A DNA stretch of 64,000 nucleotides, taken from Streptomyces fuscichromogenes. Lineage in GTDB: Bacteria > Actinomycetota > Actinomycetes > Streptomycetales > Streptomycetaceae. Location of the stretch: NCBI RefSeq assembly GCF_014645815.1, contig NZ_BMML01000001.1:62001-126000 (forward strand), given 5' to 3'. This document shows positions 33,188-42,498 of the stretch, in pieces (the first letter of the stretch is position 1; each line of letters begins with the position of its first letter). Made by a program: the position numbers and the translations under genes. The notes below the pieces were generated by a model that saw only the letters and a list, made by a program, of their open reading frames with translations, did no database searches and was not told where the DNA came from.

Positions 33188-34456
33188 CTAGTTCGTTACA
33201 AGCCGGGCCAACGGGGCCTGTTGCAGGGGCACCGGGCGGGCCACCGCAGGCTCCGGAGGATCCGGTTCCGTCGGCTCCCCGGGCGTACCCGACGCCCCGG
33301 CAGCCGCGCCGTCATGAACCGGATCCCCCGGGCCCGCGTCCCCCGGCCCCCCGCGCCCCCCGCGCCCCCCGCGCCCCCCGTGCTCCCCCGTCTCCCCCGA
33401 GCCCCCCGTCTCCCCCCAGGGCACCGCCACCGCCACCAGCCCGCACGGGACCTCCCCCGTGGCGTACGGCAGCAGCAGCACCCCGTCCTGCGTCCATCTC
33501 CCGGCGCCCGCCAACCACCCCTCGGGCGCCGGGAGATGACACATCCTGCGCGCTCTCGGCCGCCAGGCACCCACCCAGCTGCCGAGCGCACCGTCGATCC
33601 GCAGCGCCACCCCGCAGCCCTCCGGCACCAGCACCTGCCCGGGTTGCACGGCGAACGGCGTCACCACGCAGTCCGGGCACTCCGGCACCCGCAGGCTCTC
33701 CGGGAAGCGCACCGGCAGCGTGCTGCCGAGGACCCCCCAGCCCAATCGTTCCTGCCCGGGGCTGGGCGCGTCCGAGCCGACCAGGATCAGCCCGCTGTCC
33801 GGGTCGGCGAGCAGCAGCCGGTCGTCGCTCTCCGCCGCGATCTGGAGCAGCGGCGACACCTCGCCGGCGCGCTCCAGATCGACCACGACCGCCTTGGTCC
33901 GGCCACCCAGCTCCCGGTCCAGGGCCAGCATCCGCCCGGCCCGGTCCAGCCAGACCCCGCCCGAGCAGCGCCCCGGCACCACCGCGAGCCGCTCCGGCCC
34001 GAAGGCACCGCCCGCCACCAGCCAGACGGTGGAGGAACGCGGCCCCACGGCGAGCGCGTACGCCCGCACACCCCCCGGCGCCGGCGGCAGCAGCCGTAGC
34101 GAGGCACCCCCGTCCGGCCCGTCCGGGCACTCCAGTGCGCCCAGCGGCAGCTCACCGGTGCCCGGTCCGGTCGGGTACAGCAGGGCGAAGTGGTGCCGTC
34201 CGTCCACCAGCCGGCGGATGAGCACCCGCCCGTCGCCCATCGGCTGCACCTCCGTGCCCGGCTCCTCCGGCTGGTTGCCGGGGAGCGGGACGGCGTACGG
34301 CTCGGGGCCGTCCAGCGTCCACCGCTCCGGGAAGCAGGAACCATCCTGCTGAGCCAGCCGGGCCGCGTACGCCCCGTCCACCGTGATGGTGCAGCCCGCC
34401 CCCGGCGCGCTGTCTTCCTCGTCCGAGGCCGAGGGTTCGATCGCACAGGCCGTCAT
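33188..34456 (-). CDS. Conserved hypothetical protein, probable beta-propeller-like
   Basis: A 422-aa protein. ATG 34456 is chosen because GGAGGTGA lies 7 bp before it. The body is made of short beta-type segments with recurrent patterns (RVLIRRLVDGRHHFALLYPT, LAVGPRSSTVWLVAGGAFGP, RMLALDRELGGRTKAVVVDL, LLLADPDSGLILVGSDA), which suggests blades of a propeller. It also has CPDC- and C-x-IEP-type cysteines. The tail has a GGRGGRGGRGG tract coded by a C-rich tandem repeat (about 33345-33400). No enzymatic family was recognised. It is divergent from the Nif3-like gene. Confidence 0.7.
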   Translation of the reverse strand: MTACAIEPSASDEEDSAPGAGCTITVDGAYAARLAQQDGSCFPERWTLDGPEPYAVPLPGNQPEEPGTEVQPMGDGRVLIRRLVDGRHHFALLYPTGPGTGELPLGALECPDGPDGGASLRLLPPAPGGVRAYALAVGPRSSTVWLVAGGAFGPERLAVVPGRCSGGVWLDRAGRMLALDRELGGRTKAVVVDLERAGEVSPLLQIAAESDDRLLLADPDSGLILVGSDAPSPGQERLGWGVLGSTLPVRFPESLRVPECPDCVVTPFAVQPGQVLVPEGCGVALRIDGALGSWVGAWRPRARRMCHLPAPEGWLAGAGRWTQDGVLLLPYATGEVPCGLVAVAVPWGETGGSGETGEHGGRGGRGGRGGPGDAGPGDPVHDGAAAGASGTPGEPTEPDPPEPAVARPVPLQQAPLARLVTN

Positions 34457-34643
34457 CGTTCGGTCACCTCCGGCCACGAAGCTAGTTTTCGCACGCACAG
34501 GCGGGGGAGCGGCCGACGGGGGCTTCACACATACGGGTGCACACTCGGCGATTCGCCTGAGGAAACGGGGGCAGGTGTGCTGAGCGTGGCTTCCCGCGGG
34601 CGAGCAGGTACGGCCCCGCGGAACAGGCAGGTAGCCTTTCCCC

Positions 34644-35483
34644 GTGCCCCGTCTGTCAGAAGTCATCGCCGCGCTGGACAACCTGTGGCCCGCCGAGCGG
34701 GCCGAGTCCTGGGACGCGGTCGGTACGGTCGTGGGCGACCCCGACCAGGAGGTCACGCGGGTCCTCTTCGCCGTCGACCCGGTCCGGCAGATCGTCGACG
34801 AGGCGGTGAAGCTCGGTGCCGACCTGCTGGTCACCCACCACCCGCTCTACCTGCGCGGTACGACGACGGTCGCGGCCTCCCACTTCAAGGGCCGGGTCGT
34901 GCACACCCTGATCAAGAACGACATCGCGCTGCACGTCGCCCACACCAACGCCGACACCGCCGACCCGGGCGTCTCCGACGCGCTGGCCGGCGCCCTGGAC
35001 CTGCGCGTCGCACGCCCCCTGGTCCCGGACCCGACCGACCCGGAGGGCCGCCGGGGCCTGGGCCGGATCTGCGAACTGGACCACCCGGTCACCGTCCGCG
35101 AGCTCGCCGACCGGGCCGCCGCCCGCCTGCCCGCCACCGCGCAGGGCATCCGCGTCGCCGGCGACCCCGAGGCCCTCGTCCGCACGGTCGCCGTCAGCGG
35201 CGGCTCCGGCGACAGCCTCTTCGACGTCGTACGCGCCGCCGGCGTGGACGCCTTCCTCACCGCCGACCTGCGCCACCACCCGGCGTCGGAAGCGGTCGCC
35301 CACAGCCCCCTCGCGCTGCTCGACGCGGCGCACTGGGCCACCGAATGGCCCTGGTGCGAGCTGGCCGCCAGCCAGCTCGACGAAATCTCCGACCGCCACG
35401 GCTGGGATCTGCGCGTGCACGTCTCCAAGACGGTCACCGACCCCTGGACCAGCCACTCACCGTCCCTTGGAGCCCCCAACTGA
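34644..35483 (+). CDS. Nif3-like dinuclear metal-centre protein
   Basis: A 279-aa member of the NIF3/YqfO family, starting at GTG 34644. The metal ligands appear in DLLVTHHPLYLRGTTTV (HH), ALHVAHTNADTADPG (H, D) and the C-terminal LTADLRHHPASEA and LLDAAHWATEWPW (H, E). These proteins are widespread and were linked to GTP cyclohydrolase I type 2, but the true reaction is unsettled. Its stop overlaps the start of the zinc-ribbon gene. Confidence 0.92.
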   Translation: MPRLSEVIAALDNLWPAERAESWDAVGTVVGDPDQEVTRVLFAVDPVRQIVDEAVKLGADLLVTHHPLYLRGTTTVAASHFKGRVVHTLIKNDIALHVAHTNADTADPGVSDALAGALDLRVARPLVPDPTDPEGRRGLGRICELDHPVTVRELADRAAARLPATAQGIRVAGDPEALVRTVAVSGGSGDSLFDVVRAAGVDAFLTADLRHHPASEAVAHSPLALLDAAHWATEWPWCELAASQLDEISDRHGWDLRVHVSKTVTDPWTSHSPSLGAPN

Positions 35484-36223
35484 ACGCAGCGCCCGCCGAC
35501 CAGATCCGACTCCTCGACGTCCAGGCCCTGGACGTACGCCTCCAGCAGCTGGCGCACAAGCGGAAGTCGCTGCCCGAGCACGCCGAGATCGAGTCGCTGA
35601 CCAAGGACCTCACCCAGCTGCGCGACCTGCTCGTGGCCGGGCAGACCGAGGAGAGCGACACCGCCCGCGAGCAGACCAAGGCCGAGCAGGACGTGGACCA
35701 GGTGCGCCAGCGCGCCGCCCGCGACCAGCAGCGCCTGGACTCCGGCGCGGTCACCTCCCCGAAGGACCTGGAGAACCTCCAGAAGGAGATCGTCTCCCTC
35801 GCCAAGCGCCAGGGCGATCTGGAGGACGTCGTCCTGGAGGTCATGGAGCGCCGCGAGTCCGTGCAGGAGCGGGTCGCCGAGCTGACCGAGCGGGTCGGCG
35901 CGGTCCAGGGCCGGATCGACGAGGCCACCGGCCGCCGGAACGCCGCGTCCGAGGAGATCGACGCCGAGACGGCGACCGTGACCAAGGAGCGCGCGGTCGT
36001 CGCGGGCTCGGTCCCGGCGGACCTCCTCAAGCTCTACGACAAGCTGCGCGAGCAGCAGGGCGGTATCGGCGCGGCCAAGCTGTACGCCCGCACCTGCCAG
36101 GGCTGCCGCCAGGAACTCGCCATCACCGAGCTGGCCGAGGTCCGCAAGGCCGCGCCCGACACCGTGGTCCGCTGCGAGAACTGCCGCCGCATCCTGGTGC
36201 GCACCAGCGACTCGGGTCTGTAG
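35480..36223 (+). CDS. Coiled-coil protein with C4 zinc ribbon (CT398/CdsZ-like)
   Basis: A 247-aa protein that appears to start with CTG at 35480, overlapping the upstream stop (CTGA). GGAG (35469-35472) is correctly spaced and no ATG, GTG or TTG is available between there and conserved residues (NAAPADQIRLLDVQALDVRL). Residues 10-190 form a long antiparallel coiled coil (heptads through LTKDLTQLRDLLVAGQTEES and VMERRESVQERVAELTERVG). The end has a C4 zinc ribbon, TCQGC and RCENC. The family is found next to Nif3-like and RNase H genes in actinobacteria; some members assist secretion in chlamydia. Confidence 0.88.
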   Translation: MNAAPADQIRLLDVQALDVRLQQLAHKRKSLPEHAEIESLTKDLTQLRDLLVAGQTEESDTAREQTKAEQDVDQVRQRAARDQQRLDSGAVTSPKDLENLQKEIVSLAKRQGDLEDVVLEVMERRESVQERVAELTERVGAVQGRIDEATGRRNAASEEIDAETATVTKERAVVAGSVPADLLKLYDKLREQQGGIGAAKLYARTCQGCRQELAITELAEVRKAAPDTVVRCENCRRILVRTSDSGL

Positions 36224-36242
36224 GAACTCTTAAGGGGCGTAC

Positions 36243-37541
36243 GTGGCAAGGGAGTTCATCGTCGAGGCGGACGGCGGTTCCCGGGGCAACCCGGGGCCGG
36301 CCGGCTACGGCGCGGTGGTCGTCGACGCGGCGACCGGCGAGACGCTGACGGAGGCGGCCGAGTACCTCGGCGTCGTCACCAACAACGTCGCCGAGTACCG
36401 CGGCCTGCTGGCGGGCCTGCGCGCGGCGCACGACCTGGACCCGGCCGCCGTGGTCCACGTCCGCATGGACTCCAAGCTGGTCGTCGAGCAGATGTCCGGC
36501 CGCTGGAAGATCAAACACCCCGACTTGAAGCCGCTCGCGATGGAGGCGGGCCGCGTCTTCCCCGCGGACCAGGTCACCTACGAGTGGATTCCCCGCGCCG
36601 AGAACAAGCACGCGGACCGCCTGGCGAACGAGGCGATGGACGCGGGCAAGCGGGGCGAGCAGTGGTCGGCATCGGCGTCGACGGCTGAGCTGGACGCGGG
36701 CGGCACGGACGCGAAGTTGTCGCCGACGGCGGGGACAGCGCCCCGTGAGGGGCGCGGGGCTGAGACATTTGCGGCTCCGCCGCGTGGGCGCGACCAGCCC
36801 CCACGCACCGGCACTGTGACGACTGCCGAAGCACCCCACGTCGACTCCCGCGCCGCGCGCAACGTGGCGACAGCGGCCAAGCCCACCGTCGGCTGGGCCT
36901 CGTCGCCAGACATGGGCGCCCCCGCAACCTTCGTCCTCCTCCGCCACGGCGAGACCCCCCTCACCCCCCAGAAACGCTTCTCCGGCAGCGGCGGCACCGA
37001 CCCGGAACTCTCTCCCGTCGGCCTGGAGCAGGCGCAGCGCGCCGCCGAGGCGCTCGCCCGCCGCGGCACGATCGAGACGATCCTCGCCTCCCCGCTCACC
37101 CGCACCCGGCAGACCGCCGCGGCCGTCGCCGAGCGCCTCGGCCTCGACGTCACGATCGAGGAGGGCATCAAGGAGACGGACTTCGGCGCCTGGGAGGGAC
37201 TCACCTTCGGCGAGGTCCGCGAGCGCCACCCCGACGACCTGACCACCTGGCTGGCCGACCAGTCGGCCCGTCCCACCGGCGGCGGCGAGAGCTTCGCCGA
37301 GACGGCCGCCCGGATCGCCGCCACCCGCGACAGGCTGGTCGCGGCCTACGCGGGCCGCACGGTCCTGCTCGTCACGCACGTCACGCCGATCAAGACGTTC
37401 GTGCAACTCGCCCTCGGCGCCCCGCTCCAGTCCCTGTTCCGGATGGAACTGTCGGCGGCCTCGCTCTCCGCGGTGGCGTACTACGCGGACGGCAACGCGA
37501 GCGTACGGCTCTTCAACGACACGTCCCACCTGCGTCCCTGA
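36243..37541 (+). CDS. Bifunctional RNase H/acid phosphatase
   Basis: A 432-aa fusion starting at GTG 36243. The RNase HI domain (1-135) keeps the catalytic set Asp10 (EADGGSRGNPG), Glu51 (NNVAEYRGL), Asp76 (VRMDSKLVVEQ) and Asp125 (NKHADRLANE). The histidine phosphatase domain (about 222-432) has FVLLRHGETPLT and LLVTHVTPIKTF. Mycobacterial Rv2228c-type proteins have the same order and link RNA removal with alpha-ribazole phosphatase-like activity. The linker (about 136-221) includes PREGRGAETFAAPPRGRDQP encoded by a Streptomyces palindromic repeat. Its last 29 bp overlap the convergent aldolase gene. Confidence 0.93.
   Translation: MAREFIVEADGGSRGNPGPAGYGAVVVDAATGETLTEAAEYLGVVTNNVAEYRGLLAGLRAAHDLDPAAVVHVRMDSKLVVEQMSGRWKIKHPDLKPLAMEAGRVFPADQVTYEWIPRAENKHADRLANEAMDAGKRGEQWSASASTAELDAGGTDAKLSPTAGTAPREGRGAETFAAPPRGRDQPPRTGTVTTAEAPHVDSRAARNVATAAKPTVGWASSPDMGAPATFVLLRHGETPLTPQKRFSGSGGTDPELSPVGLEQAQRAAEALARRGTIETILASPLTRTRQTAAAVAERLGLDVTIEEGIKETDFGAWEGLTFGEVRERHPDDLTTWLADQSARPTGGGESFAETAARIAATRDRLVAAYAGRTVLLVTHVTPIKTFVQLALGAPLQSLFRMELSAASLSAVAYYADGNASVRLFNDTSHLRP
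36737..36816. repeat. Streptomyces-type dispersed palindromic repeat, copy B, inside a gene
   Basis: GCGCCCCGTGAGGGGCGCGG (36738-36757) matches copy A near 10100 with one change and is followed by a GC-rich arm ending GGGCGCGACCAGCCCCCACG. It lies in the linker-coding part of the RNase H/phosphatase gene and keeps the frame open. Confidence 0.7.
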
Positions 37542-38151
37542 GCGCCGCCGCGGTCCGGGCCAGTTCCCGGACCCGGGCCCAGTCCCCGGCGGCGAGAGCG
37601 TCCGCCGGGACCATCCAGGTGCCGCCCACGCAGCCGACGTTGGGAAGGGCGAGGTACTCCGGCGCGTTCTGCGGGCCGATCCCGCCCGTCGGGCAGAAAC
37701 GGGCCTGCGGCAGCGGACCGGCGAGCGACCTGAGATACGCCGTGCCGCCCGCCGCCTGCGCCGGGAAGAACTTCATCTCCCGCACCCCGCGTTCGAGCAG
37801 CGCCACCACCTCCGAGGCGGTCGACACCCCCGGCAGGTACGGCACCCCGGACGCGCTCATCGCCGTCAGCAGCCCGTCCGTCCACCCGGGACTGACCAGG
37901 AACCGCGCCCCCGCCGCGACGCACTGCGTCACCTGCGCGGGCGTGAGGACCGTACCGGCACCGACCACCGCCTCCGGGACCGCGTCGGCGATCGCCCGGA
38001 CGGCGTCCAGCGCGGCCGGCGTCCGCAGGGTCACCTCGATGACGGGCAGCCCGCCGTCCACCAGCGCCCGCGCCAGCGGCACGGCAGCGGCGGCGTCCTC
38101 GACGACGACCACGGGGACGACGGGCGCGAGGTCCAGCACGGAGGAGGGCAT
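37513..38151 (-). CDS. eda: 2-dehydro-3-deoxy-phosphogluconate (KDPG/KHG) aldolase
   Basis: A 212-aa class I aldolase from ATG 38151. The Schiff-base lysine is Lys127 (REMKFFPAQAAGG) and the proton-relay Glu39 lies in LPVIEVTLRTPAAL. VVGAGTVLTPAQ, FLVSPGWTD and FCPTGGIGPQNAPEYL complete the barrel. It cleaves KDPG to pyruvate and glyceraldehyde-3-phosphate. No edd or sugar kinase is adjacent, so it may serve an alternative uronate or hexonate route. Confidence 0.92.
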   Translation of the reverse strand: MPSSVLDLAPVVPVVVVEDAAAAVPLARALVDGGLPVIEVTLRTPAALDAVRAIADAVPEAVVGAGTVLTPAQVTQCVAAGARFLVSPGWTDGLLTAMSASGVPYLPGVSTASEVVALLERGVREMKFFPAQAAGGTAYLRSLAGPLPQARFCPTGGIGPQNAPEYLALPNVGCVGGTWMVPADALAAGDWARVRELARTAAALRDAGGTCR

Positions 38152-38221
38152 GGCGCCATCCTGCCGAGGTGATGCAGGGTGCGCAAAGGCTGTTGCACAC
38201 GTTGCAACGCGCCCGTCCGTG

Positions 38222-38270
38222 CCGCACTTCAGCGCACGTCAGCGCGCACGTCAGCGCGTACGTCAGTGCA
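38222..38270. repeat. Short tandem repeat around CGCACGTCAG
   Basis: Four imperfect 12-bp units (CGCACTTCAG, CGCACGTCAG, CGCACGTCAG, CGTACGTCAG separated by CG) lie just beyond the stop of yaaA. Function not apparent. Confidence 0.6.
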
Positions 38271-39045
38271 CCTCGGTCACCAGCACATCCAGCGCCCACG
38301 CCTGCCCCGCCCTGGCGGGTGCCTCGGCCTCCACCTCGTACCCCAGCTCCCGCAGCGCCTCCACCAGCTCGCCCGGACCGGCCGGCGAGATCCCGGCGGT
38401 CAGCAGAGCGCGCACCATCCGCCCCTTCGTCGCCTTGTTGAAGTGGCTGACCACCTTGCGCGTCGGCGCGTGCAGCACCCGCACGGTCGCCGTCCGCGAG
38501 GCCACCTCGCCCTTCGGCTTCCAGGCGGCCGCGTACGCCGCCGACCGCAGGTCCAGCACCAGCCCCGTCCCGGCCGCCGCCGGCAGCGCCTCGGCCATCG
38601 GCCCGCGCCAGTGCGCGCCGAGCGCGCCGAGACCCGGCAGCTTCACCCCCATCGAGCAGCGGTACGACGGGATCCGGTCCGTCACCCGGACCGCACCCCA
38701 CAGCCCCGAGAAGACCAGCAGCGACCGCGCGGCCCGCTTCTTCGCGGCCGCGTCCAGGGAGGCCAGGCCCAGGGCGTCGTACAGCACCCCGGTGTAGATC
38801 TCCCCGGCCGGCCGGGCGCCCGCCGTCCGCAGCGCCGTGTTCTTCGCGACCTCGCCGCGCAGCCCCTCGCTCAGCCCGAGCACCTCGCGGGCCTTCTCCT
38901 CGTCACCGGAGCACAGGTCGACCAACTCGGCGAGCACGGCCTCGCGCGCCGCCGCGAGCCCCGGCAGGGACAGCGACTCCGGCTTCAGCGGGGCACCACG
39001 GCCCGAGGACGCCTTGCCCTCCGAGGGCGGCAGCAGGACCAGCAC
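38263..39045 (-). CDS. yaaA: YaaA-family peroxide stress protein
   Basis: A 260-aa DUF328 protein from ATG 39045. The N-terminus LVLLPPSEGKASSGRG is the family signature, and DRIPSYRCSMGVKLPG and KVVSHFNKATKGRMVRALL are the other conserved blocks. In E. coli YaaA lowers free iron and protects against peroxide, and structural work points to DNA binding. The upstream 39046-39110 region repeats a GACGTTCACC unit several times; no promoter was assigned. Confidence 0.9.
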   Translation of the reverse strand: MLVLLPPSEGKASSGRGAPLKPESLSLPGLAAAREAVLAELVDLCSGDEEKAREVLGLSEGLRGEVAKNTALRTAGARPAGEIYTGVLYDALGLASLDAAAKKRAARSLLVFSGLWGAVRVTDRIPSYRCSMGVKLPGLGALGAHWRGPMAEALPAAAGTGLVLDLRSAAYAAAWKPKGEVASRTATVRVLHAPTRKVVSHFNKATKGRMVRALLTAGISPAGPGELVEALRELGYEVEAEAPARAGQAWALDVLVTEVH

Positions 39046-39258
39046 AGGTACTCCTCTTCACCAACGACGTTCACCAATGGCGTTCACCGACGACGGTCAC
39101 GACGACGTTCACCGACGAGGTTCACCGGTGGCGCCGGTGGCGCCACCAAGGGCGTTCTCGTTCGGCCTTCCCGTTCGGCGTTCTCGTTCGGCGTTCGTCG
39201 GCAACGCCTCGCGCCAGCGTAAGGCGCCGGACCGGCGTCCTGTGACTACGCTCGTCCT

Positions 39259-40695
39259 ATGCCCCGCCGCCACATCCGCGTCAAGGGTGCCCCCGAGGCC
39301 CCCCTCCGGGCCGCACTCGCCGCGCTCCGGACCGACCTGCACATCCCCGAGAGCTTCCCGCCCGAGGTCCTCGCGGAGGCCGAGGGCGTCGCCAGGTTCC
39401 CGGCCGTGCCCGGCCACGACGCGACCGACATCCCCTTCTTCACGGTCGACCCGCCCACCGCCGAGGACCTCGACCAGGCGATGCACCTGTCCCGGCACGA
39501 CGGCGGCTACCGCGTCCGGTACGCCATCGCCGACGTCGCCGCCTTCGTCGTACCCGGCGGCGCGCTGGACTCCGAGGCGCACCACCGGGTGAACACCCTC
39601 TACTTCCCCGACGAGAGGGTCCCGCTGCACCCCGCCGTGCTCAGCGAGGGCGCGGCCAGCCTGCTCCCCGGCCAGACCTGCCCGGCCGTCCTGTGGACCA
39701 TCGACCTGGACGGGGACGGACGGACCGTGGCCGCGGACGTCCGCCGGGCCCTCGTCCGCAGCCGGGCCAAGCTCGACTACGCGGGCGTGCAGAAACGGAT
39801 CGACGAGGGCACCGCGGAGGAGCCCGTCGCGCTGCTCAGGGAGATCGGCGAGGCCCGCGAACGCCTTGAGGTGGAGCGCGGCGGCATCTCCCTCAACGTG
39901 CCGGAGCAGGAGATCGTCGAGTACGACCACACCTACGAGCTCAGCTACCGCGCCCCGTTGCCCGCCGACGCCTGGAACGCCCAGATCTCCCTGCTCACCG
40001 GCATGGCGGCGGCCGATCTGATGCTGGCCCACGGCACCGGCGTGCTGCGCACCCTGCCGGTCGCCCCCGACGGCGCGGTGGCCCGCCTGCGCCGTACCGC
40101 GCACGCCCTGCGCATCGAGTGGCCGCACCACGTCTCGTACGCCGCACTGATCCGTTCCCTGAACCCGCACCGGCCCCGGCACGCGGCCTTCCTCCAGGAG
40201 TGCACCACGCTGCTGCGCGGCGCCGGTTACACGGTGTTCCGCGACGGTGCCCTCCCTTCGGTCACCACCCACGCGGCCGTCGCCGCCCCCTACGCCCACT
40301 GCACGGCGCCGCTGCGCCGCCTCGCCGACCGCTACGCCTCGGAACTGTGCCTGGCGGCGGCCGCCGGCGAGGCCCCGCCCGACTGGGTGCTCATGGCGCT
40401 GGACACGCTCCCCAAACAGATGGCCGAGGGCGCGCGACGAGCCGGCACGGTGGAGCGGGAGTGCGTCGACATCGTCGAGGCGGCGCTGCTCAAGGACCGG
40501 GTCGGGGAGGTCTTCGACGGGTGCGTGGTGGAGGTCGAGGCCCGCCGGCCGACCGTGGGGAAGGTGCTGTTGCAGCAGCCCGCGGTCATAGGCCGGATCG
40601 AGGCCGGCGCCCCCCTCCCACTGGGCGAACGGCTGCCGGTCCGGTTGACCGAGGCCGACCCGGGGACGGCGAAGGTACGCTTCACGCCCGCGTGA
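39259..40695 (+). CDS. RNB-domain ribonuclease (RNase II family)
   Basis: A 478-aa exoribonuclease starting at ATG 39259. The catalytic Asp cluster lies in DATDIPFFTVDPPTAEDLDQ and the domain continues through RYAIADVAAFVVPGGALD and HAAVAAPYAHCTAPLRRLAD. It is shorter than RNase II/R and lacks N-terminal cold-shock and C-terminal S1 domains, as in the actinobacterial/Deinococcus short form, which degrades RNA 3' to 5'. It is divergent from yaaA. Confidence 0.9.
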   Translation: MPRRHIRVKGAPEAPLRAALAALRTDLHIPESFPPEVLAEAEGVARFPAVPGHDATDIPFFTVDPPTAEDLDQAMHLSRHDGGYRVRYAIADVAAFVVPGGALDSEAHHRVNTLYFPDERVPLHPAVLSEGAASLLPGQTCPAVLWTIDLDGDGRTVAADVRRALVRSRAKLDYAGVQKRIDEGTAEEPVALLREIGEARERLEVERGGISLNVPEQEIVEYDHTYELSYRAPLPADAWNAQISLLTGMAAADLMLAHGTGVLRTLPVAPDGAVARLRRTAHALRIEWPHHVSYAALIRSLNPHRPRHAAFLQECTTLLRGAGYTVFRDGALPSVTTHAAVAAPYAHCTAPLRRLADRYASELCLAAAAGEAPPDWVLMALDTLPKQMAEGARRAGTVERECVDIVEAALLKDRVGEVFDGCVVEVEARRPTVGKVLLQQPAVIGRIEAGAPLPLGERLPVRLTEADPGTAKVRFTPA

Positions 40696-40746
40696 GCCGC
40701 CGTGCATCGAGCCGCCGTGCATCGAGCTGTCGTGCTTCGAGCCGCC
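40694..40746. repeat. 15-bp tandem repeat after the RNB gene
   Basis: Units of GAGCCGCCGTGCATC (40694-40708 and 40709-40723), a diverged copy at 40724-40738 and a partial fourth. The rest of the 40696-40911 gap holds no gene that I recognise; a minus-strand reading frame runs through it from the monooxygenase side but matches nothing. Confidence 0.65.
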
Positions 40747-40911
40747 CTACGCGTCCGGTGGCGCCGTCGGCGTGGCAGCGGCCGACGCCCGCCTCCCGTC
40801 GCCGACCCAGCGGGCTGAAGTGGGCGATGCGCGCGGCGAGTTCGGGAGTCACCGAGGTCTGCGAGCCGAAGCCGCGCGCCCCCGCGGCAGGATCGAACGG
40901 CGGTGTGCCGG

Positions 40912-42480
40912 TCACACGGCGACGAACCAGCGGTCCAGGGTCTCCTCCAGTCCCTCCCCGCCGTCGCCCTGGCCCGCGGCCCAGGCCACGAACCCGTCGG
41001 GCCGGACCAGGAGACCGGTCAGTTCCGGCCGCCCCGGGCAGGCCGCGGTGACGATGTCCACCCGGTCGCCGTACCCCTCCGCGCGGGCGCGCAGTTTCGG
41101 GTCGTCGGCGAGGTCGAGGAGCACGGCACGGCCGTCGTGCAGGTGGTCGCCGAGCCTGCTGCCGTCGGCGAGTTCCAGGTCCGGGGCGCTGCGCCCGGTC
41201 AGCGGGTGGTCGCCGGGGAGGTCGTAGTGCTGCCAGACACCGGAGATCTGCTTGACGAGATACGTCGTCCCGGCCGACGTCAGCGCGAGATCGGTGACCA
41301 CCCGGCGCAGGGCGCGGGCGTGCCGGTCGGGGCGCATCACGGCGATCTGGGCGCGGGTCCAGTCGAGCACCCAGGCGCCGATCGGGTGCCGTTCCGCGGT
41401 GTAGGTGTCGAGCAGGGTCTCGGGCGCCGTCCCGCGCACCACGGCGGCGAGCTTCCAGCCGAGGTTCATGGCGTCGCCGAGCCCGAGGTTGAGCCCCTGC
41501 CCGCCGAACGGCGAGTGCACGTGCGCCGCGTCCCCGGCGAGCAGCACCCGGCCCCTGCGATAGCCGCTCGCCTGCCGGGCGTTGTCGGTGAACCGGGTCG
41601 AGGAGTGCACCGCGTGGACGGTCACCTCGGCCACCCCCGACACCCGGCGCAGCGCGGCTTGCAGGTCCTCGGCGGTGACGGGCGCGGCGCGGTCGGCGGG
41701 CGGCCCGTCGAACTCGACGGTGAGGATCCGGCCGGGGAAGGGCCCGTTGACGTACGTCCCCACGTCGGTGGTGTTCCAGCCGACCCCCAGCCGCTCGCCC
41801 CCGCTCATCTCGACGACCGCCTGATAACCGGTGATCTCCGGCTCGGTCCCCGGGAAGTCGAACCCGGCGAGCTTGCGGACGGTGCTCCGCCCGCCGTCGC
41901 ACCCCACGAGCCACCCGGTCCGGACGGTGTGGTCACTGCCGAGGCGTACGAGCACCCCCGCGTCGTCGGCGTCGAAGCCGGTCAGCTCCACGCCCCGGCG
42001 GACCTCGACACCGAGCCGCTCGGCGCGGGCGCCCAGGATCCGCTCCAGCTCCACCTGCGGGACACCGAGGCCGACGCCGTCGGCGGGGCCGATGTCGGTG
42101 AACGCCGGGTCGGAGTCGTCGAACAGGTCACCGCGCATCATGATCCCGGCGAAGTGCCCGGCGAACTTGGGGGGAGTCCGGGGCGCGTCGGCCCCCTGCT
42201 CCCGCTTCTGGTCCCCGAGGAAGGCCCGCATCCGCCACCGGTTCCGCTCCCAGGCCGCCGCGAGGTCGGGCAGCAGCCCGCGCCGGTAGAGGGTCACCGC
42301 GCCCGCCGTGTTGATCCCGCCCGCCTTGATGGTCTCGTCCACCTCGGCGAGCCGCTCCACGACCAGCACATCCGCGCCGCCGAGCCGCAGCTCGCAGGCG
42401 AGGAAGAGCCCGACGGGCCCGCCCCCGGCCACCACCACGTCGTAGTCGTTCTTCTGTGCAGTCTTCATGCTTGCGTTCAT
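40912..42480 (-). CDS. FAD-dependent aromatic monooxygenase (Rox/PgaE-like)
   Basis: A 522-aa flavoprotein hydroxylase. The FAD motif is VVVAGGGPVGLFLACELRLG, the DG motif is LVGCDGGRSTVRK and the GD motif is LLAGDAAHVHSPFGGQGLNL followed by GLGDAMNLGWKLAAVV. The C-terminal 120 residues form the thioredoxin-like domain of class A polyketide hydroxylases and rifampicin monooxygenases. It probably hydroxylates an aromatic compound or antibiotic, giving detoxification. It is divergent from a TetR gene with a shared palindrome between them. Confidence 0.92.
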   Translation of the reverse strand: MNASMKTAQKNDYDVVVAGGGPVGLFLACELRLGGADVLVVERLAEVDETIKAGGINTAGAVTLYRRGLLPDLAAAWERNRWRMRAFLGDQKREQGADAPRTPPKFAGHFAGIMMRGDLFDDSDPAFTDIGPADGVGLGVPQVELERILGARAERLGVEVRRGVELTGFDADDAGVLVRLGSDHTVRTGWLVGCDGGRSTVRKLAGFDFPGTEPEITGYQAVVEMSGGERLGVGWNTTDVGTYVNGPFPGRILTVEFDGPPADRAAPVTAEDLQAALRRVSGVAEVTVHAVHSSTRFTDNARQASGYRRGRVLLAGDAAHVHSPFGGQGLNLGLGDAMNLGWKLAAVVRGTAPETLLDTYTAERHPIGAWVLDWTRAQIAVMRPDRHARALRRVVTDLALTSAGTTYLVKQISGVWQHYDLPGDHPLTGRSAPDLELADGSRLGDHLHDGRAVLLDLADDPKLRARAEGYGDRVDIVTAACPGRPELTGLLVRPDGFVAWAAGQGDGGEGLEETLDRWFVAV

Positions 42481-42498
42481 GGCTTCACTGTAGTCACT

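Noticed and set aside
40682..40911. Minus-strand reading frame between the RNB and monooxygenase genes
   Set aside because: It only extends another frame of the monooxygenase region and runs into tandem repeats; no start signal or match.
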